Part shown: positions 50,479 to 59,217 of the stretch, piece after piece
Layout of the letters: every line of letters begins with the position of its first letter
Position numbering within the stretch: the stretch's first letter is position 1
Assembly (NCBI RefSeq): GCF_013410215.1
Contig: NZ_JACCFQ010000001.1
Span: 62,001-126,000 of the forward strand
Reading direction: 5' to 3'
Source: Nesterenkonia sandarakina
Lineage (GTDB): Bacteria; Actinomycetota; Actinomycetes; Actinomycetales; Micrococcaceae
DNA length: 64,000 nucleotides
Program-made: the position numbers and the translations under genes
Notes under the pieces: generated by a model
Seen by the model: only the letters and a program-made list of their open reading frames with translations
What the model was told of the DNA's origin: nothing
The model's database searches: none

Positions 50479-52353
50479 TCAGTTCGCGTAGACCGAGTCG
50501 ATGACGCCCTGGAAGTCGGCGAGCACCCGGTGCCGCTGCAGCTTCAGTGAGGGCGTCAGGTACCCGGACTCCTCGGAGAGTTCGACGTCGAGCAGCTCGA
50601 ACTTCCGGATGGACTCTGCCCGCGAGACCCGCCGGTTCGCGGCCTCCACCGAGAGGCCGATCTCCTGGCGCACCTTGGGGTGCTTGGCGGCGTCGATCAG
50701 CGACAGTGACCGGTACCCGTTGAGCCGGCACCAGTCCGCGACCGCATCGGCGTCCAGGGTGACCAGCGCCGCGACGTAGGGACGGTCGTCTCCCACGACG
50801 AGGGCCTGAGCGACCAGCGGGTGTGCCCGGATGACCTCTTCCATCGGCATCGGGTAGACGTTCTTGCCGCCTGCGGTGACGATCAGATCCTTCTTGCGCC
50901 CGGTCAGGGTGAGGAACCCGTCCTCGTCCAGGGTGCCCAGATCCCCGGTGCGGAAGAAGCCGTCGTCGTCGAAGGACTCAGCGGTCGCCTCGGGCTTGTT
51001 GTGGTACCCGTCGAAGACCACCGGGCCCTTGAGCAGCACCTCAGAGTCTGCAGCGATCCGGACGGTGTTGCCCGGCACCGGGATCCCGACGGTGCCGATG
51101 CGCGTGGCACCAGGGATGTTGAGCGTGATCGGCGCCGTGGACTCGGTGAGCCCGTAGCCTTCTTGGACCGGCAGCCCGATTCCGGTGAAGAAGTGCGCGA
51201 TCTCGGAGTTCAGCGTGGAGGCGCCGGAGATCATGTAGCGGACGCTGCCGCCCAGACGGGCATGCAGCTTGGAGTAGACCAGCCGGGCGAACATCGCTCG
51301 CCGGGCTCGCAGCCGTACCGAGGGACCGGGCCCCTCCCCCGCGGCCTCGACCTGGAGCGCCCGGGAGTACGCGACCGCTGTCTCTCGTGCGGCCTCGAAG
51401 ATCTTGCCCTTGCCTTCGGCGCGGGCCTTGGTCGCCGCCCCGTGGTAGACCTTCTCGAAGACCCGCGGCACTCCGAGCAGCCAGGTGGGCCGGAAGCTGG
51501 CGAGGTCTTCGAGCAGCGTCGCTGAACCGGGGGAATGCGCCACCTGGACCCCACGGTGCAGACACATCAGCTGCACCGCGCGTGCCAGCACATGGGCCAG
51601 CGGCAGGAAGATCAGCGTGCGGGACTCCCCCTCGCCCAGGATCTCGTCCGCGAAGGGCAGCATGTTCGCCGCCCCCTCGGCCAGGTTGCGGTGGGTGATG
51701 CGCACACCCTTGGGCCGGCCAGTGGTCCCCGAGGTATAGACGAGCGTGGCGACGTCGTCCAGCCCGGCCCGGGAACGGGCGGCCTCGAGCTGCTCGTCGG
51801 AGATGTGCTCACCGGAGGCGGCGAGGTCGTCGAGCTGACGCAGCTCCTCGATGGGCAGCACGGTGGGCCGGTTCCCCTTGAGCTTCGCCCCGGCGGCGCG
51901 CAGGCAGTCCTGCAGCTCGCTGCTGCCGGCGAGTGCCAGCTTCGCACCCGAGTCCTCCAGAAGCTCACCGACCTGGTGCTGGGAGCTGGTCTCATAGATC
52001 GGCACCGAGATCGCGCCGGTGAACCAGATCGCCTGGTCGACCACCGCCCAGTTGTAGGAGGTCGGCGCCATCACCGCGATCCGGTCCCCGGGCTCCAGGC
52101 CGAGCGCGATCAGGCCCTTGGCCACGCCGCGGACCTGGTCGAGGAAACTGGTGATCGAGACGTCTACCCAGCCCCCGGTCCCGTTGGGCACGGCGTACAC
52201 CGGCTGGTTCGGGCGGGCGGCGAAGAGATCGAGGACCCCGTCAGTGGCGTTGCGCTCTGGCTGAAGCCACGCGACCTGCGCCGTGGCCGCCTCGCGGATG
52301 GTCGTGCTGCTCGTCTGAGCAGCCTGTTCGCTGCCCGTGTGCTCCTCGGTCAT
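50479..52353 (-). CDS. long-chain acyl-CoA ligase (AMP-forming, FadD15-like)
   Basis: A 624-residue ANL-superfamily enzyme that activates fatty acids through acyl-AMP. Motifs are the P-loop LVYTSGTTGRPKGVRITHRNL, QEGYGLTESTAPITLN, FRTGDLGTLDEDGFL and GRKKDLIVTAGGKNVYP. The length and the long central region fit the FadD15/long-chain type rather than acetyl-CoA synthetase. Start MTEEHTGSEQAAQ with a weak GGCGGGG upstream. It is the gene 5' of the palindrome-flanked AbiEi/DUF559 gene on the same strand. Confidence 0.93.
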   Translation of the reverse strand: MTEEHTGSEQAAQTSSTTIREAATAQVAWLQPERNATDGVLDLFAARPNQPVYAVPNGTGGWVDVSITSFLDQVRGVAKGLIALGLEPGDRIAVMAPTSYNWAVVDQAIWFTGAISVPIYETSSQHQVGELLEDSGAKLALAGSSELQDCLRAAGAKLKGNRPTVLPIEELRQLDDLAASGEHISDEQLEAARSRAGLDDVATLVYTSGTTGRPKGVRITHRNLAEGAANMLPFADEILGEGESRTLIFLPLAHVLARAVQLMCLHRGVQVAHSPGSATLLEDLASFRPTWLLGVPRVFEKVYHGAATKARAEGKGKIFEAARETAVAYSRALQVEAAGEGPGPSVRLRARRAMFARLVYSKLHARLGGSVRYMISGASTLNSEIAHFFTGIGLPVQEGYGLTESTAPITLNIPGATRIGTVGIPVPGNTVRIAADSEVLLKGPVVFDGYHNKPEATAESFDDDGFFRTGDLGTLDEDGFLTLTGRKKDLIVTAGGKNVYPMPMEEVIRAHPLVAQALVVGDDRPYVAALVTLDADAVADWCRLNGYRSLSLIDAAKHPKVRQEIGLSVEAANRRVSRAESIRKFELLDVELSEESGYLTPSLKLQRHRVLADFQGVIDSVYAN

Positions 52354-52407
52354 GGCCCCGCCTGCTCATCGATTCCCCTGCGCTGGAGTGCCTCTCCGCT
52401 GTGCGGC

Positions 52408-53343
52408 TCAGTCTACTGTTCCCGCTGACCTTTCGGCGCGCCTGCGGAGCAGGGCCGCGTCGTAGACCTCGCTGGCCGGGACCCCGTGCGCCGCACCGGT
52501 CTCCTTGGCCGCAGTCTTGAGCTTGACCCCCTCGGCCACCCGGTCCAGCACGACGCCGGCCAGCTCCTGGAGGCTCATCGGCTCGCCGCCGGCCCCGGCG
52601 GCTGAGCCGCCGCCGATCACCAGGACCATCTCCCCGCGGAGCTGGCGCTGCGCAGCTTCCGCGGCGAGTTCGCCGAGCCCCCCACGCAGCACCTCTTCGT
52701 AGCGTTTGGTCAGCTCCCGGGCCAGCGCCGCCGGACGGTCCTCGCCCAGCGCCACGGCGAACTCGCGCAGCGTGGCAGCGATCCGGTGCGGGGACTCGAA
52801 GAGCACTGTCGTCCACTCTTCGGTGATCAGCCGGTCGAGCAGCTTCTTGCGCTCTCCGGCCTTGCGCGGGACGAACCCGGCGAAGCTGAACCTGTCGGTG
52901 GGCAGCCCGGAGAGCGCCAGCGCCGTGGTCACCGCCGAGGCTCCGGGGGCCACGGTCACCCCGACGCCGGCCGCGATGGCAGCCTCGACCAGCCGAAAGC
53001 CCGGATCAGAGACCGAGGGCATGCCGGCGTCGGAGACCACCAGGATCCGGGTGCCTGCTCTGGCCTGCTCCACGAGTTCCTCGGACCGGGATGCCTCATT
53101 GTGCTCATGCAGGCTGACCATCCGGGCGTGGAAGGTGACTTCCAGCGCCCTGGCCAGGTGGCGCGCGGTGCGGGTGTCTTCGGCGGCGATCACCTCGGCG
53201 CTCGCAAGCAGACGCTTGAGGCGGTCGGTGGCATCGCCCAGGTTCCCGATCGGGGTCGCGGCGAGCACGATCGGGGTGTCCCACAGGCTGGCATCGGCGG
53301 GCTCCCGGGTGCTCGCTGGTCGCGAGGTCTCGGCTGGATCCAT
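52408..53343 (-). CDS. rsmI: 16S rRNA (cytidine1402-2'-O)-methyltransferase
   Basis: RsmI 2'-O-methylates C1402 in the ribosomal P site. The 311-residue protein has the tetrapyrrole-methylase fold with IVLAATPIGNLGDATDRL, VIAAEDTRTARHLA, VSDAGMPSVSDPGFRLV, and FVPRKAGERKKLL and FESPHRIAATL, all typical. A 30-residue polar N-terminus precedes the core. ATG 53343 is chosen; upstream codons would run into the divergent pmt promoter. The rsmI-pmt divergent pair is conserved across actinobacteria. Confidence 0.95.
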   Translation of the reverse strand: MDPAETSRPASTREPADASLWDTPIVLAATPIGNLGDATDRLKRLLASAEVIAAEDTRTARHLARALEVTFHARMVSLHEHNEASRSEELVEQARAGTRILVVSDAGMPSVSDPGFRLVEAAIAAGVGVTVAPGASAVTTALALSGLPTDRFSFAGFVPRKAGERKKLLDRLITEEWTTVLFESPHRIAATLREFAVALGEDRPAALARELTKRYEEVLRGGLGELAAEAAQRQLRGEMVLVIGGGSAAGAGGEPMSLQELAGVVLDRVAEGVKLKTAAKETGAAHGVPASEVYDAALLRRRAERSAGTVD

Positions 53344-53382
53344 GACACGCCCGCTTCTGATCGGTGACCGGCTTGCGCCAAG

Positions 53383-53388
53383 TAGCAT
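53383..53388 (+). promoter_or_regulatory. candidate -10 box (TAGCAT) for a leaderless pmt mRNA
   Basis: TAGCAT ends seven bases before GTG 53396 and no SD exists. The whole rsmI-pmt divergent space is only 52 bases, which leaves little room for a leader. Confidence 0.4.
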
Positions 53389-53395
53389 ACCCATA

Positions 53396-55192
53396 GTGAT
53401 CCCCGCTGAGCCTGCCCGCCTGAAGCCGGACCCTGCCGGGGTGGCCGGTGGCCCTCGCGAGCCCGCGGCCGATCGGCTCGCTCAGCTGCAGCGTCGGCTC
53501 CACGCCGAACCGTTCCGTCCTGGTCTCTGGGGTTGGGTGCTTCCCGCGCTGATCACGCTCTTCGCTGGAATTCTGCGTCTGCGTGACCTCTCCACCCCGC
53601 ATCTGCTGATGTTCGACGAGACCTATTACGCCAAGGACGCCTATGCGCTGATGCTCACCGGGTATGAGCTGGTCTGGCCGGAGGAGGCCGACGACGCCTG
53701 GCTCGCCGGTGACCCGCAGCCCACCGAGGACGGCTCCTATGTGGTGCACCCGCCGTTGGGCAAGTGGCTGATCGCTGCCGGGCTGCGGGTCTTCGGGCAG
53801 GACAGCGCCTTCGGCTGGCGGATCTCCTCAGCCGTGGCGGGAACTCTCGCGGTGCTGCTGATCATTCTGATCGCGCAGCGGATGTTCCGCTCCGTCTTCC
53901 TGGGCGCCTTCGCCGGGCTGCTGACCGCCATCGAGGGCCACCATCTGGTGATGAGCCGCGTGGCGCTGTTGGACATCTTCCTGATGCTCTTCGTGCTGGC
54001 GGCGTTCGGGGCGCTGCTGGCGGACCGGTACAGCGGACGACGGCGGCTTGCCGCCTGGGCGCTCAGCCGCGAATCTGACCTGGAGCAGTCCCGGGGCTCC
54101 GTCGGGAGCTCGGGCAGTCCTGGTCCGCGACGCCGCAGGCCCCGGGGAGCCTCACCAGCGGTCCGGCATCCACAACACGGCGGCCGGAGGCAGGAAGACG
54201 GGCGGGCTCTGCCAGGTGGACCGTGGCTGGGCGTCCGGCCATGGCGTCTGCTGGCCGGTGTGCTCTTGGGGGCGGCTGTGGCGGTGAAGCTCTCGGCGCT
54301 GGCCTTCCTCGCGGTGTTCGGGATCATGGTCATCCTGTGGGATCTGCAGGCACGGCGCCTGGCCGGCGTCGAGCGTTGGGCCCGGTCCGGGCTGCTCAAG
54401 GACGCGGTGCCTGCGGTGCTCACGGTGCTTCCCCTCGCGGCCGCCACCTACCTGGCCAGCTGGACCGGCTGGCTCAGCTCGCAGGGTGGATGGGGGCGGC
54501 AGTGGCACCTCTCGCACCCGGCAGAGGGCCTCGCCCGGTTGATCCCGGACCCGATCCGGTCACTGTGGAACTACCATGTCTCCGCCACCGAGTTCCATCA
54601 GGGGCTCAGCAGCGGACACGACTATGCGTCCTCCCCGTGGACCTGGCCGTTTATGGGGCGGCCGGTCTCGATGCACTATGACTCGATCTCCGCCGGGGAG
54701 GTCCATGAGCCCACCGGGGAGGTGTGCGGGGCGAAGACCTGCTCCTCCGCCGTCCTGGACCTGGCGAACCCGGTGATCTGGTGGGCCGGGCTGCTGGCGC
54801 TGCTGCTGGTGGCGCTGCTCTGGGCGGGACGCCGGGACTGGCGCTATGGCGCGATCCTCTCGGGCTTCGCGGCCGGGTATCTGGTGTGGCTGCTCTTCCC
54901 CGAGCGGACGACCTTCTTCTTCTACACGATCAGCTACCACCCGTTCCTGATCCTGGCCCTGACCGCCGTCGCCGCTCTGGTGCTGCGCATCGGCACCGGT
55001 GGTCACCGGGCCGACGGCACCGCGCGCAGCGTCGCGGCGGTGTTGGCGGCGCGCCAGCGCAACACGGTGATCCTGCTGTGCTTCGTGATGCTCTGCGTCG
55101 CCGCCTCGGCGTTCTTCCTGCCGATATGGACCGCGGAGATGATTCCCTACCAGCAGTGGCGGATGCGGATCTGGATCGACTCCTGGCTCTGA
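53396..55192 (+). CDS. pmt: polyprenol-phosphate-mannose-protein mannosyltransferase
   Basis: Pmt transfers mannose from polyprenol phosphate to Ser/Thr of proteins emerging from the Sec translocon. The 598-residue GT39 membrane enzyme has the catalytic acidic pair in MFDETYYAKDAY after helix 1, VVHPPLGKWLI, and the C-terminal RTTFFFYTISYHPFLIL. About 11 hydrophobic helices. A polar insert of roughly 65 residues, rich in Ser, Gly and Arg (around SSGSPGPRRRRPRG), interrupts a cytoplasmic loop and is not typical. The GTG at 53396 is seven bases after TAGCAT with no SD. The next gene encodes a degenerate kinase-like protein. Confidence 0.94.
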   Translation: MIPAEPARLKPDPAGVAGGPREPAADRLAQLQRRLHAEPFRPGLWGWVLPALITLFAGILRLRDLSTPHLLMFDETYYAKDAYALMLTGYELVWPEEADDAWLAGDPQPTEDGSYVVHPPLGKWLIAAGLRVFGQDSAFGWRISSAVAGTLAVLLIILIAQRMFRSVFLGAFAGLLTAIEGHHLVMSRVALLDIFLMLFVLAAFGALLADRYSGRRRLAAWALSRESDLEQSRGSVGSSGSPGPRRRRPRGASPAVRHPQHGGRRQEDGRALPGGPWLGVRPWRLLAGVLLGAAVAVKLSALAFLAVFGIMVILWDLQARRLAGVERWARSGLLKDAVPAVLTVLPLAAATYLASWTGWLSSQGGWGRQWHLSHPAEGLARLIPDPIRSLWNYHVSATEFHQGLSSGHDYASSPWTWPFMGRPVSMHYDSISAGEVHEPTGEVCGAKTCSSAVLDLANPVIWWAGLLALLLVALLWAGRRDWRYGAILSGFAAGYLVWLLFPERTTFFFYTISYHPFLILALTAVAALVLRIGTGGHRADGTARSVAAVLAARQRNTVILLCFVMLCVAASAFFLPIWTAEMIPYQQWRMRIWIDSWL

Positions 55193-55284
55193 GGTTGCCC
55201 ACACGCCCGGCCGGCAGCGGTGGTCTCCGGCGGGCCGGGCCTAAGCTGGAGAGAGCAGAACCTGCCGAGAGGAACGCCACCCGC

Positions 55285-56439
55285 ATGCTTGACCCCGCCG
55301 CATCACTGCCCTCGCGCACCCAGTGGGCCGAGGGCGCTCGCTGGTCGGTGGAGCGGGCCTGGCCGGTCCCCGGTCAGCCGCGGGTGCTGGCGGTGGAGGT
55401 CACCTCCGCCGAGGAGAGCGAGGAGACCGAGCGGTCCGATCCTCCGGCCGGTGCTGGGCGTCGCGGTTCTTCCCCCTCGCGGCGTGCTCGTCGGGCGGGC
55501 CACTACCGCGTCCAGGATGACGACGGCGCCGCCGGCGGCAGCGCCGTGCTGGACCTGTTCCCGCACCATACCGATCCCGGGCTGCCTGCTCTGCACCAGG
55601 CTGCCGACGCAGCAGTGGTGATCGCCCATGAACCCGGACTCAGAGCCGTGGTGCATCACCGCACCGGGGCGGAGGAGAGTTACACCGTGGTGCTGCCCCC
55701 TGGCCAGGCGCAGTCGCTGCTCGACGGCCTGCGGCGCGCGCAAGCGTTCTCCGGTCCGTTCCGGCTCCCCCGGCTGACCGGCCACTGCGATTCCACCGCC
55801 ACCTTCCAGGCGCTGCCCGGGGTCTCCCTGCACCGACCGCACCGGCTGGGCGCCGAGGTCTGGGAGACCGCCTGGGATCAGTCGCTGGATGCCTGGTCCA
55901 CCGCGATCCAGCACCCCGGCGAGCTTCCCGCCAGCGCCCCGGTGCACGGGGCGGCCGCGGAGATCCGACGACTCCAGCACTGGGAATCGCTCATCCGGCC
56001 TTACATCCTCGGCGCTGAGCTCTTCCACGCCAGCGTGAGCGCGGCCTGTGATGCCCTGGCGGCGATCCCGGAGCGTCGGATGGTCCCGGCTCACCGCCAG
56101 CTCCGCGATGAGGACCTGCTCTACTCCGCCGATCAGGGACCGGCCCTGGTCAAGGTCTCCAATGCCGGGTGGGCGCATCCCGCGCTGGATCTGGGCGGGC
56201 TGCGCGCCTGCGCCAAATGGAATGAGCTGCGCGGGCTCTGGGACGCCGCCAGTCGCGCGGTGGTCGTGGGGCTGATCAATGACACGGCCTACCGGAACGG
56301 GGTCCCCGCCGACGCCCTGGAAGCCTACGAGCGGGCCGCACTGCTGCGGCTCAGTGCCCAGTTCACCTTTTCCCCCCGTCTGGCCGACGCCGCGGAGGCT
56401 CTGCGCGCCAGCCTGGTCCAGTCCGAATCCCTGCGCTGA
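55285..56439 (+). CDS. degenerate kinase-fold (APH-like) protein downstream of pmt
   Basis: A 384-residue soluble protein that I can only place by layout. The first 120 residues (SVERAWPVPGQPRVLAVEV...) resemble a divergent N-lobe; the last 140 follow the order of an APH-type kinase C-lobe: MVPAHRQLRDEDLLYSADQG stands where HGDxxxxN is expected and ALVKVSNAGWAHPALDLGG stands where the metal-binding D(F/W)(E/D) and ...DLA are expected. The catalytic Asp is Gln, the Asn is lost and the metal Asp is replaced, so phosphotransfer is unlikely. It could be a pseudokinase or binding protein. AGAGGAA precedes ATG 55285. Only four bases separate it from the cyclo-ligase gene. Confidence 0.6.
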   Translation: MLDPAASLPSRTQWAEGARWSVERAWPVPGQPRVLAVEVTSAEESEETERSDPPAGAGRRGSSPSRRARRAGHYRVQDDDGAAGGSAVLDLFPHHTDPGLPALHQAADAAVVIAHEPGLRAVVHHRTGAEESYTVVLPPGQAQSLLDGLRRAQAFSGPFRLPRLTGHCDSTATFQALPGVSLHRPHRLGAEVWETAWDQSLDAWSTAIQHPGELPASAPVHGAAAEIRRLQHWESLIRPYILGAELFHASVSAACDALAAIPERRMVPAHRQLRDEDLLYSADQGPALVKVSNAGWAHPALDLGGLRACAKWNELRGLWDAASRAVVVGLINDTAYRNGVPADALEAYERAALLRLSAQFTFSPRLADAAEALRASLVQSESLR

Positions 56440-56443
56440 ACCG

Positions 56444-57253
56444 ATGGCAGACAACGATCCCCAGAGCACCCCGGGCCTCGGTGCGGAACCCCGACCCGCA
56501 CTCGCCGACCCGGCAGGCGAGGGTTCCGACCGGGCAGCCGGTCTGCCCGACTCGGCGCACGGCTCGGGGCCGGGCTCAGCGCACCGCTCAGCGCACGACT
56601 CGGCTCCCGGCTCAGCGCGGGTGACGGACGGCGCCGAGCCCGGCGGCGCAGCTGCCAAAGCTGCAGCCCGAGCCCGGCTTCGAGCGGCACGGCGGCGCCT
56701 GACACCCGCGGAGATCGCGGGCCGCGGCCAGGCGCTGGCCAGGGTCCTGTCCTCGCTGGTGCCCCCGGGCGTCGCCGTGGCGGGGTACCTGCCGATGCCC
56801 GGGGAGCCCGATGTGCGCGCCTTCCTCTCCGATCACGCCGCCGGCGGGGGCGCCGTGTACGTACCGGTGATCGCCAGCCCGGACAGCCGTGTCCTCGAGT
56901 GGGTGCGCTGGACTCCTGAGGCGGTCCTGCAGCGCAGCGCCTTCGCCCGCATCGATGAGCCCCAGGGTGACCGGCTGAGCACGCAGGCACTGCAGGAACT
57001 TCACACGCAGGGACTCTCCATCCTGGTTCCAGGCCTGGCCGTGGACGACCAGGGCGCTCGCATGGGCCAGGGGGGCGGCTTCTATGACACCGCGTTCGGA
57101 GCCGGCAGCGACCTCGGCGCCGCGCTGCGTCTGATCGCCGTGGTGCACGCCGCAGAGGTGCTCAGCCCGGGGGCCTTCCCCGTGGAGCCCCATGACCTGC
57201 GGGTGCACGCCATCGCGACCGAGCGCGGAGCCACCAGGCTGAGGGCTCTATAA
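56444..57253 (+). CDS. 5-formyltetrahydrofolate cyclo-ligase
   Basis: Converts 5-formyl-THF to 5,10-methenyl-THF with ATP, keeping the folate pool usable. The core from about residue 70 (AARARLRAARRRLTPAEIAG) includes VAGYLPMPGEPDV, ILVPGLAVDDQGARMGQGGG-FYDTAF (ATP/phosphate site) and VEPHDLRVHAIATE. The first 65 residues form an unusual Ala/Gly/Ser/His repeat tail (GSGPGSAHRSAHDSAPGSA) of low complexity. ATG 56444 is four bases after the preceding stop. Downstream lies an FmdB gene, a conserved neighbourhood in actinobacteria. Confidence 0.93.
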   Translation: MADNDPQSTPGLGAEPRPALADPAGEGSDRAAGLPDSAHGSGPGSAHRSAHDSAPGSARVTDGAEPGGAAAKAAARARLRAARRRLTPAEIAGRGQALARVLSSLVPPGVAVAGYLPMPGEPDVRAFLSDHAAGGGAVYVPVIASPDSRVLEWVRWTPEAVLQRSAFARIDEPQGDRLSTQALQELHTQGLSILVPGLAVDDQGARMGQGGGFYDTAFGAGSDLGAALRLIAVVHAAEVLSPGAFPVEPHDLRVHAIATERGATRLRAL

Positions 57254-57324
57254 TCGACTGGCAGCATTGCCCCGGCCGACCGGTGGCAGCTGACCTACCA
57301 GCGACCTTCACCTCTGAGGAACCG

Positions 57325-57678
57325 ATGCCCACTTATGCCTATGCCTGCAAGGACTGCAGCCATGCCTTCGACATCGTGCAGACCTTCAGCGACGATTCAT
57401 TGACCATCTGCCCCGAATGCCAGGGCACGCTGCGCAAGAAGTTCGGCTCGGTCGGAGTCTCGTTCAAGGGCTCCGGCTTCTACCGCACGGATTCCCGGGC
57501 CGCGTCCAGCGCCGGGACCGACTCCTCGAAGCGCTCGAGCACGGACGGGGCATCCGGCAGCTCCAGCAGCTCCTCTGAGAAATCGGGCTCGGGAGCCGGC
57601 GCGAACAAGGCCTCGTCCGGGGCGCAGGCCTCGAAGGCCGGGGCCTCCAGCTCGGGCTCATCGAGCTCCTCCAGCTGA
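57325..57678 (+). CDS. FmdB family zinc-ribbon protein
   Basis: A 117-residue putative regulatory protein. The first 45 residues form a zinc ribbon with two CxxC pairs (YACKDCSHAF and ICPECQGTL) and the family end KFGSVGVSFKGSGFYRTD. The rest is a 60-residue Ser/Gly/Ala-rich low-complexity tail (GSSSSSSEKSGSGAGANK). GAGGA precedes ATG 57325. Its last 21 bases overlap the end of the convergent SAF-domain gene. Confidence 0.9.
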   Translation: MPTYAYACKDCSHAFDIVQTFSDDSLTICPECQGTLRKKFGSVGVSFKGSGFYRTDSRAASSAGTDSSKRSSTDGASGSSSSSSEKSGSGAGANKASSGAQASKAGASSSGSSSSSS

Positions 57679-58710
57679 GTCCTCGGCGGGTCCCCTCTGC
57701 CGATCTGCGGGGCCGGGCGGCTCCACGGTACCGCGCAGGCTCAGGTGCAGCCGTCCCTCCTGCGTGGCTTCGGCGATGGACTCTGCGGTCGCTGGGTCCA
57801 CGGCGAGGATCACCACCCCACCCGGTTCGGTCCCGCTGGGCAGCCAGTTCTCCGAGTCGTCTCGCGGAGTCCAGAGCACAGGCGCCGCAGTCGCCACGAG
57901 CTGCGAGGATGAGCCGCGTTCCAGGGTGTCGCTGGAGGCCAGCACGTCCACCCGCTGGCCCGGGGTGAGCAGCGCCACCATCGCAGGATCAGCCGGTCGC
58001 ACCGGCACCGCGACGGTGCCCGGGTCCTGCCCGGCGAGCAGGCCTGGGCCCACCAGCTGCTCCGGGTGGATCAGCGCTCCTGCCGGTATCGGAACCGCGA
58101 CCTGCCGCCCGAGCATCTGCTCGACTTCCACGTCGTAGTCGCGCGGGACCGCCGCGGCGTCGACCTGGACCTCCTCGATCACGGCGGCGCTCAGCCGCTC
58201 CCCCACGCCGAGATCAGCCGTCACGCGCAGCGCCGAGGTGGTCTCCAGCTGACCTTCGGCACCGGCGAGCACCGACGCCGCGGCGGCGCCCAGTCCCAGC
58301 AGCAGTGCCAGCGGTATCCGGAAGCGCTGCACCCAGCGCGGCAGGCCAGGACCACGCAGGCGCCGGTTGACCCGTGGTGGTCGCACCGAGGACTCACGGA
58401 CCCTCCTCCGCCGGCCCGGCACGCCAGGCGCGGAAGACCGGCGCTCCGAACGGACCGCGCGACCCGAGCTGGCCAGGCTCTCCAAGCGACCCGAACTGCC
58501 AAGGCTGCCTGAAATGTCCAGGCCTCGCGGGCGACCCTGGCGACCCTGGCGACCCGAGCTGCCCGGGCGAGCCAGACTGCTGGGTCCGCCCTGTCGTGGA
58601 TCCGGTCCCGGGACCGGCATTCGTGCCCGCCGGGGTCGCTGCGGAATGAACGCTGCGGTGGTCTCACGGGGAGCCGCCGGCGTCCGGCGAGCTGAATCGG
58701 CGTTCTGCAT
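57658..58710 (-). CDS. SAF-domain protein (CpaB/RcpC-like)
   Basis: A 350-residue protein with a long basic N-terminal region (about 120 residues rich in Arg, Gly, Ser and Pro), one membrane helix (IPLALLLGLGAAAASVLAG), and an external SAF domain (TADLGVGERLSAAVIEEVQV, VPIPAGALIHPEQLVGP, VPVRPADPAMVALLTPGQRVDVLASSDTL, split here at commas) like Flp-pilus CpaB/RcpC. No tad genes are in the window; stand-alone copies next to fmdB are common in actinobacteria and their role is unknown. The start is uncertain (ATG 58710, GTG 58797 or ATG 58620). It overlaps fmdB tail to tail by 21 bases. Confidence 0.75.
   Translation of the reverse strand: MQNADSARRTPAAPRETTAAFIPQRPRRARMPVPGPDPRQGGPSSLARPGSSGRQGRQGRPRGLDISGSLGSSGRLESLASSGRAVRSERRSSAPGVPGRRRRVRESSVRPPRVNRRLRGPGLPRWVQRFRIPLALLLGLGAAAASVLAGAEGQLETTSALRVTADLGVGERLSAAVIEEVQVDAAAVPRDYDVEVEQMLGRQVAVPIPAGALIHPEQLVGPGLLAGQDPGTVAVPVRPADPAMVALLTPGQRVDVLASSDTLERGSSSQLVATAAPVLWTPRDDSENWLPSGTEPGGVVILAVDPATAESIAEATQEGRLHLSLRGTVEPPGPADRQRGPAEDSAGGAR
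58531..58557. repeat. three 9-bp tandem repeats in the SAF gene
   Basis: GCGACCCTG at 58531-58539 and 58540-58548, then GCGACCCGA at 58549-58557. In the SAF gene frame they encode the repeated Arg-Gln-Gly units of the basic N-terminal region. Confidence 0.7.
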
Positions 58711-58836
58711 GCCTCCCAGCGTCGCCGGAGCGGCCCTCTGAGGCGTCGTCGCGGGCAGATCTGTGGAGATCAGGTGCGGCCTCGGCCGGGCCGGCACGCT
58801 GGGGAATACCCCGCCACGCCGGCGCTGCCTGAAGCC

Positions 58837-59217
58837 TCAGCCCCAGTGCGGCGGGCGTTGGCTGAGGATCCAGGCCTCGTGGGCGCTCAACGGCGCGGCA
58901 GCGACCGCGTCGCGGCGCACCGTCGCGCCGTGCAGAGTCTCTCCGGGGGCTGCTGGGGCCGACTCTGCGCCGTCGGACGCTGTGCTGTCGGGCGCTGTCC
59001 CGCCCGGTCGCCGTGCCGACCCAGACGAGCCTGCCGAATCGTCGGGCTCCGGGGCCAGGAACGGGTCCGTGAAGGCGGACTCGACCTCATGGGACTGTCC
59101 CGAGGTCGGGGGCGCGACCACGCGCCGTCGGCCCCGCCGCCGCCCCTGCCGACCGGCACCTCCAGCCCGGGAGGTCTGGTCCTGCTGCCCCCCTGAACCA
59201 GGCTCTACTGCTTCCAT
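58837..59217 (-). CDS. small conserved protein coupled to the helicase-like gene
   Basis: A 126-residue protein with a basic N-terminal stretch (RQGRRRGRRRVVAPP), an acidic, Pro/Ser-rich middle and a defined C-terminal motif (APLSAHEAWILSQRPPHWG), the only part likely to fold or bind. ATG 59217 lies inside the last codons of the helicase-like gene (13-base overlap), so expression is coupled. No recognised family. The PPHWG end suggests a docking peptide, possibly for the helicase-like protein (inference). Confidence 0.6.
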   Translation of the reverse strand: MEAVEPGSGGQQDQTSRAGGAGRQGRRRGRRRVVAPPTSGQSHEVESAFTDPFLAPEPDDSAGSSGSARRPGGTAPDSTASDGAESAPAAPGETLHGATVRRDAVAAAPLSAHEAWILSQRPPHWG

